The notes under the pieces were generated by a model. That model worked only from the letters and a program-made list of their open reading frames with translations. It was not told where the DNA came from and did not search any database. Below, piece after piece: positions 17,302 through 24,766 of a stretch of DNA of 37,662 bases; the first letter of the stretch is position 1; each line of letters starts with the position of its first letter. This DNA comes from Thermoguttaceae bacterium (GTDB lineage: Bacteria > Planctomycetota > Planctomycetia > Pirellulales > Thermoguttaceae): positions 1 through 37,662 of the forward strand of contig JARKPK010000157.1 in the NCBI GenBank assembly GCA_029975295.1. The letters are read 5' to 3'. Both the position numbers and the translations under genes were made by a program.

Positions 17302-18282
17302 ATGTCGTGGGCGATTCGATGCCGGAATTTGCGAAAGACCTACGCGGGCAAGCCGCCCGTCGAAGCCGTTCGCGGAATCGATCTGGAGATTGCCGAAGGA
17401 GAATGTTTCGGCGTGTTGGGCCCCAACGGCGCGGGCAAGACAACGACGATCGAGATGTTCGAGGGGTTGATCGAACCGACCGGAGGCGAGATCGAGGTGT
17501 TCGGCGTCCGCTGGCGCGACGATCCGCAGTCGATCCGCCGTCGGATCGGCATTTCGCTGCAAGAGACGAAGTTTTCGGACAAGCTCACTGTGTTGGAAAC
17601 GGTGCGGTTGTTCCGCAGCTTCTACCCCAGCGGCCCGACGCCCGAGGCCGCCATCGCCCGCGTGGGCCTGGAGGAGAAGTCGCGCACCTGGATCAAGAAT
17701 CTTTCCGGCGGTCAACGGCAGCGATTGGCCGTGGCCGTGGCCTTGGTCGGCGAACCGCAGTTGTTGTTTCTCGACGAACCGACCACCGGGCTCGATCCGC
17801 ACTCGCGGCGGCAGGTGTGGGAGGTTGTCGCTTCGGGCAAGCGGCAGGGGCGCACCACCGTGCTGACCACTCATTACATGGAGGAAGCCGAGCAACTCTG
17901 CGACCGGATTGCGCTGGTCGATCGCGGGCGGGTGATCGCCTTGGGCACGCCGCCGCAGTTGATCGCCCAGTTGGGCGGCCGGCATGTGGTTGAGTTCGCG
18001 CTGAATCCGGCCGAGGCGATGGACGACCCGTCGGAGCCGTGGCGCGACTTGTCCGGCGTGATTGCTCGGCGGCGCGAACGGGACGCGATTCATCTGACCG
18101 TCGCTGAGCCGCACGTCGTGCTGCCCTTGTTGTTGGACCAGCTCGCCCGGCGCGGCTGGACGCTGGCCCGACTGGTCACTCGGCCCGCCAAGCTCGACGA
18201 CGTTTTCGTGGCGATCACCGGCCGGACGCTGACTGAGAACGGCTCGGCCAACGGCGCCGAACGCGCGGCGGAGAACGGATGA
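17302..18282 (+). CDS. ABC-2 type exporter, ATP-binding subunit
   Basis: The 326-residue ATPase belongs to the CcmA/DrrA-like group that drives ABC-2 permeases. Walker A is GPNGAGKT (40-47), the signature is LSGGQRQR (133-140), Walker B is LLFLDEPTTGLD (153-164), and the H-loop lies in LTTHYMEEAEQL. The last 90 residues form the C-terminal domain typical of this group, ending with the conserved KLDDVFVAITGR segment. The substrate is unknown: members export drugs, polysaccharides or lipids. The ATG at 17302 lacks a good Shine-Dalgarno, yet it directly precedes the first beta strand of the cassette. The stop overlaps the start of the permease gene by 4 nt, so the two are translationally coupled. 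Confidence 0.92.
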   Translation: MSWAIRCRNLRKTYAGKPPVEAVRGIDLEIAEGECFGVLGPNGAGKTTTIEMFEGLIEPTGGEIEVFGVRWRDDPQSIRRRIGISLQETKFSDKLTVLETVRLFRSFYPSGPTPEAAIARVGLEEKSRTWIKNLSGGQRQRLAVAVALVGEPQLLFLDEPTTGLDPHSRRQVWEVVASGKRQGRTTVLTTHYMEEAEQLCDRIALVDRGRVIALGTPPQLIAQLGGRHVVEFALNPAEAMDDPSEPWRDLSGVIARRRERDAIHLTVAEPHVVLPLLLDQLARRGWTLARLVTRPAKLDDVFVAITGRTLTENGSANGAERAAENG

Positions 18283-19334
18283 TGGCTGCCCGACGGTTCT
18301 CCCCTCTGGTCGAGCTGACCTTGGCGCGTTGCCGCGAGTTCATCCGCGAGCCCGACGCGATTTTCTGGGTCTATGTCTTCCCGCTGTTCTTGGTGTTGGC
18401 GCTGGGCATTGCGTTTCGCGACTCTCCGGTGGAGAAGTTTCGCGCGGCGGTGTTGAATGATCCATCCGCGGAGGCGACGTTGGCCGCCCTGGAAGCCGAC
18501 AGCCGCTTTGCCGTGGAAGCCTCGGACGAGCCGACCGCGCGGAGCCGGCTGCGGATGGGCCGCATCGACCTGATCGTCGCTGCGCGCCCGGGCGAAAGGC
18601 CGACGTATGTCTTCCTGTTCGACCCGACGCGCGCGCAAGGCGTGCTGGCCCGCGACGCCGCCGACGATCTGCTGCAACGGGCCGCCGGCCGCCGCGACGC
18701 CGCCGAACGGATCGACCAGGCGTTCGACGAGCCCGGAGGGCGATATATCGACTTTCTGATTCCCGGCCTGATCGGCATGGGCCTGATGGGCGGCGGGATG
18801 TGGGGCGTCGGCTTCGCCTCGGTCGATATGCGGATTCGCAAGCTGCTGAAACGCTATCGCGCCACGCCGATGCGCCGCAGCGATTTTCTCGCGTCGCTGA
18901 TCCTCAGCCGGCTGCTCTTCACGCTGCCGGAGGTGTCGTTGCTCGTCCTGTTCTCATCGTGGCTGTTCGGCGTCGGCTGCGCGGGCAGCTACGCCGCCTT
19001 GGCCGGATTGGTGGTGCTTGGCGCTTTGCAATTCGCCGGACTGGGCTTGCTCGTGGCGATGCGGGCGCAGACGATCGAAACGGTGATGGGCCTGATGAAC
19101 GCCGTGATGATGCCGATGTGGATCGGCTCGGGGATCTTCTTCTCGATCGAGCGTTTTCCCGAAGCCGTGCAGCCGTTCCTGCACGCGCTTCCCCTGACGC
19201 CGTTGCTCATCGCGCTGAGGCAGGTGATGCTCGAAGGCGCCGGCTGGGCGGCTGTGGCGCCGCAGGTCGCGTTGATTGTCGGCTGGACCGTCCTCTCCTT
19301 CGCCGTCGCGCTTCGCTGGTTCCGCTGGACGTAG
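18279..19334 (+). CDS. ABC-2 type permease
   Basis: The 351-residue membrane partner of the preceding ATPase fits the ABC-2 permease family. A short cytoplasmic N-terminus (with the conserved TLARCREFIREPDAIFW) leads to TM1 at about 28-47. A long extracytoplasmic region of about 110 residues follows. Five further hydrophobic segments lie between about 160 and 345, including the FLIPGLIGMGLMGGGMW helix and the YRATPMRRSDFLASLILSR coupling segment. The GSGIFFSIERFPEAVQPFLHALPLTPLIxALR-like stretch is family-typical. The first ATG (18279) overlaps the upstream stop; a second ATG follows immediately. The transported molecule cannot be read from sequence. Confidence 0.92.
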   Translation: MMAARRFSPLVELTLARCREFIREPDAIFWVYVFPLFLVLALGIAFRDSPVEKFRAAVLNDPSAEATLAALEADSRFAVEASDEPTARSRLRMGRIDLIVAARPGERPTYVFLFDPTRAQGVLARDAADDLLQRAAGRRDAAERIDQAFDEPGGRYIDFLIPGLIGMGLMGGGMWGVGFASVDMRIRKLLKRYRATPMRRSDFLASLILSRLLFTLPEVSLLVLFSSWLFGVGCAGSYAALAGLVVLGALQFAGLGLLVAMRAQTIETVMGLMNAVMMPMWIGSGIFFSIERFPEAVQPFLHALPLTPLLIALRQVMLEGAGWAAVAPQVALIVGWTVLSFAVALRWFRWT

Positions 19335-19501
19335 GCAGCCCGCCGGCCCGCTCGACGAGCCGCAAGGCATTCGCGGTTCGCCCATCGCCTTTTTTTCGCC
19401 CCCGCGCAACGGCGCGTTGGTCGAACCATCGCTATCTCTATGAAACGGCGCGGTTCGCTCAGCGGCGCCAATCCGCCGGCGGCGCACTCCGGGCAGCGCG
19501 A

Positions 19502-20893
19502 TCATGGCGTCGGCTGCTCGCCGCCGATGCCCAGTTGCGCGCGCCATCGGCCGCGGCTGCCCCGATCGGCTTTTTCGTTTTTCGGCGGTTCCGTGGCGGG
19601 CGGCAGCGCGCGAATTTGCTCTTCGAGTTTCGCCCGTTCTCGGGCGAGTTTGGCCCGCTCCAGCGAGATTTCGATTTCGGCCTGGCGCATCTTCTCTTGC
19701 AGTTCGGCCTGAAGCTGTTCGAGATGCACGCGGTGTTCCTGGATCACCGAGTCTTGATCGAACAACTGGCCCAACGCCGCCGCGCCGACGGCTACCGAAC
19801 CGAGATTGCCGCTTTGGTTCTCCAAGAGCAGTTTCAGCTCGTCGATTTCGCGGTCTTTCTCGGCAATCTGGCGGTCTTTTTCGGCCAAGAGCTGGTCGGT
19901 GCGGGCGACGATTTGCTGGAGCTCGATCCGCTCTCCCGACGTCATCGATTCGCGCTGGCTTTCGGCCTCCAGCGCGGCGAGGATCTTCTGCTTCTCCAGT
20001 TCCCAATTCAACACGCCGCCCGACCCGCCCGACGACGCCCGCAGTTGCGTCAACTCCTGCTGCATTTCCGCGTGGCGCGCCCTCAATTGGCGGAGGTCTT
20101 CCAGCGCCATTTCGTAGCGGCGGCGGTAGTCTTCGGCCTCATCGTCGTCGCCCTGCGCGTCGGCCGCTTCGCCGTGCAAGGGCGACGGCGTTTCTTCGGT
20201 CAATGCGGCGGCCAAGGCGTCGCGACGGATGGCGTCGAACCGCTCTTGAACTTCTTCGATGCGATGGGCGTCGTCGTCGGCCGCTTCGCCGCGCCGTGTT
20301 TCCCAATCGGCCTGACGGCGTTCCAACTCGGCCCGCTGCCGATCGAGTTCCGCCCGTCGCCGCTCAAGCTCGTCGCGGACCGACTCCAGCTCGACCTGTT
20401 GCTGGCGGCGCAGGCGATCCCAATTCTCTTGCTCTAAGCGGCATTGTTCTTCGAAGGCAGCCTGACGGGCCCGCCATTGGGCGTCGAGCGCAGCCTGCTG
20501 CTCGGCCAATTGGGCAAACCACTCGGCCTGTTGGCGGCGCCATTGCTCGCCCAAGGCCGTGTTTTGAGCCGCCGTTTGCCGGCATAGTTCGTCCCATTGC
20601 TCGCGCTGAAGCGTCAGTTGCGACGAGAGCCGCTCCAGCTCCGCCTCGCGCTGATCGAGTTCGCCGCGGCGCTGCTCCAGCGTTTGCTGGGCCTGCTGCA
20701 CCTGGCGGGCTTCGCGCTGGAGCAACTCCTTGAGCGCTCGGCCTTGGTCGCGCAGTTGAGCCTCGGTTCTGTTGAGGCGGGCTTGCTGCGAAGCCAGAAA
20801 GACGCGAATCCGCTCGCGCTGCGCGCCTAATGCCGCCGCGAAGCGCGCGGCCCAATCGTCGGCGCCAGCAGGCAGAGCGGGAATCGCTTCCAT
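19502..20893 (-). CDS. Long coiled-coil protein of unknown function
   Basis: The 463-residue product is almost entirely alpha-helical coiled coil, rich in Gln, Arg, Glu, Ala and Leu. A short N-terminal stretch (MEAIPALPAG) precedes a first coil at about 25-215. An acidic spacer follows (about 220-265, TPSPLHGEAADAQGDDDE), then a second coil at about 265-440. The C-terminal tail is basic, with Pro and Gly. There is no membrane segment or signal peptide, so it is likely a cytoplasmic scaffold or filament-forming protein. I do not recognise a named family. The ATG at 20893 fits a promoter candidate upstream; the frame is open to 21106, but the extra residues look non-coding. It converges with the ABC-2 operon. 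Confidence 0.75.
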   Translation of the reverse strand: MEAIPALPAGADDWAARFAAALGAQRERIRVFLASQQARLNRTEAQLRDQGRALKELLQREARQVQQAQQTLEQRRGELDQREAELERLSSQLTLQREQWDELCRQTAAQNTALGEQWRRQQAEWFAQLAEQQAALDAQWRARQAAFEEQCRLEQENWDRLRRQQQVELESVRDELERRRAELDRQRAELERRQADWETRRGEAADDDAHRIEEVQERFDAIRRDALAAALTEETPSPLHGEAADAQGDDDEAEDYRRRYEMALEDLRQLRARHAEMQQELTQLRASSGGSGGVLNWELEKQKILAALEAESQRESMTSGERIELQQIVARTDQLLAEKDRQIAEKDREIDELKLLLENQSGNLGSVAVGAAALGQLFDQDSVIQEHRVHLEQLQAELQEKMRQAEIEISLERAKLARERAKLEEQIRALPPATEPPKNEKADRGSRGRWRAQLGIGGEQPTP

Positions 20894-21435
20894 GTCCAAA
20901 GGAGTAATCCTTGGCTGACTGCGTTCGGACGGTCCGATGATCGATGGTGCACGGCCGACCCGCGGCACGCCGTCCCTGCCGACGGAGTCGTTCGCCGATC
21001 GCGCAATGCCTCGCCAAGAGGCAATCCGCCCGGCGGCGGGAGCGATCTTCGCCCAAGCGGGCGGGCAATCGCCCTCGGAAGGATCACAACGGTAGTCCCC
21101 TATCACTGTTAATAGGCCACAGGGGGCGAACGGTCAAAACGAAGCGCGCGGTTTCGTCAACCGTAACAATGGCGCCGATTGCAACGGCTGTTCAGGCTCG
21201 GAATGCCGCCGCAACTCGATAGGTCGGCACAATGAAGGAAGCGGCCGCCGGCGCAGCGAAGCGGCCCTTTGCGTGTTCTGGACGATTGATCCGCGCCTCG
21301 TTTTCCGCCGGTTGACCAGGGCCGATCACCGAACGGCCGACCCTTGCCGACAGCGGCACTGCCGAAACGTGTTGATCTTCCGAGGATCGGAGCGAAGCCC
21401 CTCGCTTCCGTCGCCGCCACGCCTTCCCTGCGCCG
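20894..21435. other. Intergenic region with promoter candidate and imperfect repeat
   Basis: The 542-bp gap separates two minus-strand genes. It contains the promoter candidate at 21109-21137. The imperfect inverted repeat CCTAT...ATAGG (21099-21115) overlaps the -10 and could bind a regulator. I see no gene. Confidence 0.4.
21109..21137 (-). promoter_or_regulatory. Candidate promoter for the coiled-coil gene
   Basis: The minus strand reads TTGACC (21132-21137), 17 nt, then TATTAA (21109-21114). Transcription from here would begin near 21102 and exclude the longer frame that opens at 21106, which supports the ATG at 20893. The leader would be about 210 nt. Confidence 0.45.
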
Positions 21436-22536
21436 TCAGCGTTGCGGCAATTCGGCGACGAACCGCCGCCAGCGGGCTTCCAGCAGCGGCCAATCGCCGC
21501 CGAAGACCGCGGAAAACTGCTTCAACCGTTCCGCCGGTGGCTGGCGATTCCATGCGGGCTGGTCGGCCGTCAGCCGCACGTAGCGGCCGTAGTGCGCCGG
21601 CATCGTCTCGGTCAGATAGAAACTCAAAGCCCATGCGGCGGCATATGCCGTTTCGGGATGACGAGCAAAGACCGACTCGTCGGCCACCAGCGTTCGCAGC
21701 AAGTCGGGCGTGCGTTGCGGGTCGCAGAATCGGGCGAAGTCGTCGCATCGCATGCGATTGATCCGATCGCTCAATCGCGGATGACGCCGAGCGTCGAAGA
21801 CGCCGGGCGCTTCGAACATCGTCGCCAAGCCCTCGGCCACCCAGCGCGGCGGCATGGCCCAACGGCTGTGGATGCCCGTATTGAAGGCGGCCTGATGCGT
21901 CGCTTCGTGCACAAGCACCGCCTCGGTGGAGCTGAAGTAGGAGCTCTGGCGGCCGCGGTCGTAGATCATCAGGCGATTGGTTTCAGCGTCGTACCAGCCC
22001 AAGACAGCCGCGTTGACCGGCGCCTGCTGTCCGGCCGAGCGGCGGGCGAACTCCTCTGCATCGCGGCACACAATAGCCACCAGCGGCGTCGGGGGCGGAT
22101 CGACGGCGATGCCCCGAACCGTGAAATAGTGGACAAACGATCGGTAGAACTCGTCGAAGCGATCGGCCCAGCGATCGCGCTGACCGACCGGATGAGCCAC
22201 CATGTAGAAGCCGGCGCCCGAAACCTCGAATCCGTTGCCCAACTCGCGCAGCAACGCCGCCCGAGTTTCCGAGGGCGAGTATGGGCGAAACGCAGCGGCG
22301 GTCTGCCGCGCGCGGTTCCCCGCTGCCGCGGGCAGATCCCAAAGCCGGCCATCGCGCCCCAGCAAGAGAATCCGCCGTTGATCGATCGCCAGCGGCCGTC
22401 CCTCGAAATGCTTGCCTTCGTACTCCAGCGCCACCATCACATCAGGCAGCGTGCCCGCCGCGCCGAACTCGGCCGCAAAGCAATGCCCCGCGGCCAGACT
22501 CATCACCGCCGAGCAACCGAGAACGATGGCCCGCAT
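21436..22536 (-). CDS. Secreted DUF1570-type HEATH zinc metalloprotease
   Basis: The 366-residue product starts with a clear signal peptide (MRAIVLGCSAVMSLAAGHCFA, cleavage near residue 21). The mature protein contains LVHEATHQAAF, a gluzincin HExxH site at 210-214, and WVAEGLATMFE (Glu235) as the expected third zinc ligand. The same HEATHQ...EGLA arrangement marks DUF1570 proteins, which are abundant in planctomycetes. The N-terminal part holds a small strand-rich region (EYEGKHFEGRPLAIDQRRILLL) that may be a separate domain. The start is debatable. An upstream in-frame ATG at 22680 has a better Shine-Dalgarno (GGTGGG), but would put 48 Arg/Ala-rich residues before the signal peptide. Substrate unknown; location probably periplasmic or membrane-associated. 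Confidence 0.82.
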   Translation of the reverse strand: MRAIVLGCSAVMSLAAGHCFAAEFGAAGTLPDVMVALEYEGKHFEGRPLAIDQRRILLLGRDGRLWDLPAAAGNRARQTAAAFRPYSPSETRAALLRELGNGFEVSGAGFYMVAHPVGQRDRWADRFDEFYRSFVHYFTVRGIAVDPPPTPLVAIVCRDAEEFARRSAGQQAPVNAAVLGWYDAETNRLMIYDRGRQSSYFSSTEAVLVHEATHQAAFNTGIHSRWAMPPRWVAEGLATMFEAPGVFDARRHPRLSDRINRMRCDDFARFCDPQRTPDLLRTLVADESVFARHPETAYAAAWALSFYLTETMPAHYGRYVRLTADQPAWNRQPPAERLKQFSAVFGGDWPLLEARWRRFVAELPQR

Positions 22537-23016
22537 CGCCGCCGCAAGCCGCCCGGCGGCGCAAAGTGAACTGGCGGCGCAAAGCGAACCGGGCCGCCGA
22601 CGCCAGCGGAGGATTGCGCCCGCCGTCGCGAAGCGTGCGGCAGCGACGAGAAGTCGCCGATGGCGGCAAGCGTGAATCATCAAATCCCACCGTATTCTTC
22701 AGGCCCGAGACTGCTCGATCGCCGTGCCCGCAATCGCACTGCGTTCTTCGAGAGGAACGCCGATTCCCGGCGATCCCCGAACAAGCCTAGCTCAATGTCG
22801 AGCGCGACTGCCGAGAAGCCCTCCTGTGTTATCGGAAAAAACGGGAAAAACGGCCGTTTTGTCTTTTCATGCGCAGCCGCGTTGGCTATGCTGTTGGGGC
22901 TGAAGCGGCCGCAGCACCGATGATGGAGAATCAACCCAGTTGCCACTGACGCTGATACGGAGCAACCGAGAAGAGACGTTTGGTGAACACAAGTCCCGTG
23001 CGGGGGGAGCGTCACC
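22537..23016. other. Divergent intergenic region with palindrome
   Basis: The 480-bp region lies between the divergent protease and zinc-ribbon genes. It contains an 18-bp unit repeated twice in tandem near 22556-22591 (GGCGGCGCAAAG...), a 14-bp palindrome (22847-22860), and a weak plus-strand promoter: TTTTCA at 22864-22869, 17 nt, TATGCT at 22887-22892. The part up to 22680 could be coding if the protease starts upstream. Confidence 0.4.
22847..22860. promoter_or_regulatory. 14-bp perfect palindrome, possible operator
   Basis: AAAACGGCCGTTTT is self-complementary over all 14 bases. It lies 4 nt upstream of a weak -35 box for the zinc-ribbon gene, in a divergent promoter region. Such placement fits a dimeric regulator site, though a small hairpin is also possible. 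Confidence 0.3.
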
Positions 23017-23406
23017 ATGTCGATCCGTGTTAAGTGTCCGAATGGGCATGAACTGAAGGTGAAGTCGAGCTTGGCGGGCAAGTCGGGGCTCTGTCCGGTT
23101 TGTCGGGCGGTGGTTCAGGTGCCCGTGCCCAAGGATCCCCTGGAAGACTCGATCCTCGACATGCTCGCCACGATCAAACCCGTTCTCTCGGCAGAGAGCG
23201 AAGCAGCGGAACCGCCGCTTTCAGAAGCCGATGGTTCCGGGCAGGCTCCGCCCAGTCGTCGGGTGGATCTGCACGACGGTTTGCCGGCGGCCATCACGCC
23301 GAAAAAAGCCTGCATCCGCTGTCGCCGCGAAATCGATTTGGGCACGCACATCTGCCCGCACTGCCACACCTATATCGCCAACGTGGCCGATTTCGGCATG
23401 CGGTAG
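23017..23406 (+). CDS. Small protein with two zinc ribbons
   Basis: The 129-residue product has two separate zinc-ribbon-like modules. The N-terminal one has Cys7 and His11 in VKCPNGHELKV, with Cys26 and Cys29 in LCPVC. This CPNGH...AGK...CPxC pattern is frequent at the N-terminus of planctomycete proteins. The C-terminal one has Cys99/Cys102 (ACIRC) and Cys113/Cys116 (HICPHC), resembling the double-zinc-ribbon type. An acidic, Pro-rich linker of about 55 residues joins them. No enzyme domain is present, so a protein- or nucleic-acid-binding adaptor role is likely but unproven. The ATG at 23017 has a purine-rich GGGGGGAG about 7 nt upstream. Confidence 0.8.
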   Translation: MSIRVKCPNGHELKVKSSLAGKSGLCPVCRAVVQVPVPKDPLEDSILDMLATIKPVLSAESEAAEPPLSEADGSGQAPPSRRVDLHDGLPAAITPKKACIRCRREIDLGTHICPHCHTYIANVADFGMR

Positions 23407-23573
23407 CAGCTCGTCCGCGCGACGGTTTTTTCGCGGCCCCGCGCTCGCCGCTGTCTTATTGTGTCGGACCGCGTCTTCCACTGCGCCGCCGCAGGCTTCA
23501 TGATTTGCGCCGTGATCGGCCGAAGACCGATTCCTTGCCGGTATCGGTGTTTTCTGCGATCGGGCGGCGCGGC

Positions 23574-23579
23574 TATAAT
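23574..23579 (+). promoter_or_regulatory. Candidate -10 box for the HELWH gene
   Basis: An exact TATAAT lies 48 nt upstream of the ATG at 23628. The -35 position at 17 nt spacing (TTTCTG, 23551-23556) is weak, so the call rests mainly on the -10 and on distance. Confidence 0.4.
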
Positions 23580-23627
23580 TCTGCGATTCAACGTCCGTCG
23601 CAACAGGCGGCAGCGCAAGGCCCGAAC

Positions 23628-24233
23628 ATGACGAACGGTTTCGATTTCACTGCGGCCATCAGGCGATTGTGCGCCGACATGATCGCCCGGCTGAGGCCGT
23701 TGAGCCATATCGACTTGACCAAAGTGGCCATCAGTTTTCGGCAGACCCGGACAGCCTCGCGGCACGGCCTCTATGCCTCGGTGACGCCTCTGAGGTTTCC
23801 CGGCGGCGCGATCGAGGCCGAGCGTCGAGGCTGGCGCTGGCGCTACCCGCGGCTCGTCCGCCCCGACGGGCGCGAGTGGCTCTACATCCTCAGCTTCTAC
23901 CTGCCGCGGTTTCTCGACCTCCCTTTTCGCGAGAAGCTGGAAACCATCGTTCACGAACTGTGGCATATCAGCCCCGATTGCGACGGCGACTTGCGCCGCC
24001 ACCAAGGGCGCTGCTACGCGCACGGGCATTCACAGCGAAGCTACGACGCCCAACTGAAACCGCTGATCGACGACTACCTGCAATCGGCTGCGCCGGCCGA
24101 TCTCTACGCTTTTCTGCACGATGATTTCGCCGCGCTGGTGAAGCGGCACGGGCGGGTGTTCGGACAACGCTTCCGCGTGCCGAAGTTGCAAGCGGTCGAA
24201 CCGACAGCGGCTGTCCATCGAACTGCCGAGTGA
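23628..24233 (+). CDS. Putative HELWH metallopeptidase
   Basis: The 201-residue product contains IVHELWHI (HExxH at 109-113), followed by a His-rich stretch with His125, His132 and His134 (RRHQGRCYAHGHS). This is the layout of predicted SprT-like or COG4900-like metallopeptidases. A hydrophobic, aromatic strand (REWLYILSFYLPRFLDLP) precedes the helix carrying the motif. There is no signal peptide, so it should act in the cytoplasm. The ATG at 23628 gives a sensible N-terminus (MTNGFDFTAAIRRL) and is preceded by a perfect -10 box; no strong Shine-Dalgarno is visible. The frame is open upstream through the zinc-ribbon gene, but that part is its out-of-frame shadow. Substrate unknown. Confidence 0.75.
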   Translation: MTNGFDFTAAIRRLCADMIARLRPLSHIDLTKVAISFRQTRTASRHGLYASVTPLRFPGGAIEAERRGWRWRYPRLVRPDGREWLYILSFYLPRFLDLPFREKLETIVHELWHISPDCDGDLRRHQGRCYAHGHSQRSYDAQLKPLIDDYLQSAAPADLYAFLHDDFAALVKRHGRVFGQRFRVPKLQAVEPTAAVHRTAE

Positions 24234-24605
24234 TGCTCTGAACAAGAATGCAACCGGGCCGACCAACGAACGGCGGCGCAACAAGGCGCATCGACGAAGG
24301 TGGTTCGGCCCAACGCGCCCGGGCCTTCCGCTGCGGCTGAGCGTTGGCGCCCGCCGGCAAGTCGGCTCTCGCCCGCGGGTCCGTCGCTCTCACCGCGGGT
24401 CGAGTGTTCCCGCCGCGAGCCGGGTATTCGAGCGGTTGCTTCCCGTTCTCGACGCGGTTGCGCCGCACGTCGCCGTTCGCCGTTGCCTGTTGCCCGAGGC
24501 CCTTGCGCCGGGCCCACTTCGGCAATCTTGCCTCGACCACGGTGCAAGACGGCGCCCCTGGTCGGCAACGACTCTTTTGAATGCGGAATCGTACAACGGG
24601 ATGGC

Positions 24606-24655
24606 GGCGCAGCCCGGGTTCCGTTCGCTACGGATTGGCGATCCCGGGCTGCGCC
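24606..24655. repeat. 13-bp perfect inverted repeat upstream of htrA
   Basis: GGCGCAGCCCGGG (24606-24618) is matched exactly by CCCGGGCTGCGCC (24643-24655), with 24 nt between. The spacer contains a further TCCG...CGGA pairing (within 24620-24634). The perfect arms and nested pairing suggest either a structured RNA element or a copy of a dispersed intergenic palindrome. Confidence 0.6.
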
Positions 24656-24700
24656 CAGGCCGACCGACGTTAGGCCGGCTTCTGCAAACCGCATCGCTGT

Positions 24701-24723
24701 CGAGAAGTCGCATGGACTTCTCG
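24701..24723 (+). promoter_or_regulatory. 9-bp hairpin in the htrA leader
   Basis: CGAGAAGTC (24701-24709) pairs perfectly with GACTTCTCG (24715-24723) around the loop GCATG. It ends 43 nt before the htrA ATG and about 27 nt before the GGGAGG Shine-Dalgarno. It could affect mRNA stability or temperature-dependent translation; this is inference. Confidence 0.45.
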
Positions 24724-24766
24724 CGGAATGTTGGGAACCGATGGATTGATGGGAGGTTGTGAAGCG

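Larger units (their letters stand above)
24234..24766. other. Intergenic region and structured leader upstream of htrA
   Basis: The 533-bp gap contains two strong inverted repeats close to the htrA start (24606-24655 and 24701-24723, listed separately). I see no consensus promoter and no gene. The upstream 350 bp show nothing notable. Confidence 0.45.

Noticed and set aside
22680-23081. 133-codon minus-strand frame overlapping the start of the zinc-ribbon gene
   Set aside because: It runs antisense to the well-supported zinc-ribbon gene and has irregular composition with no domain.
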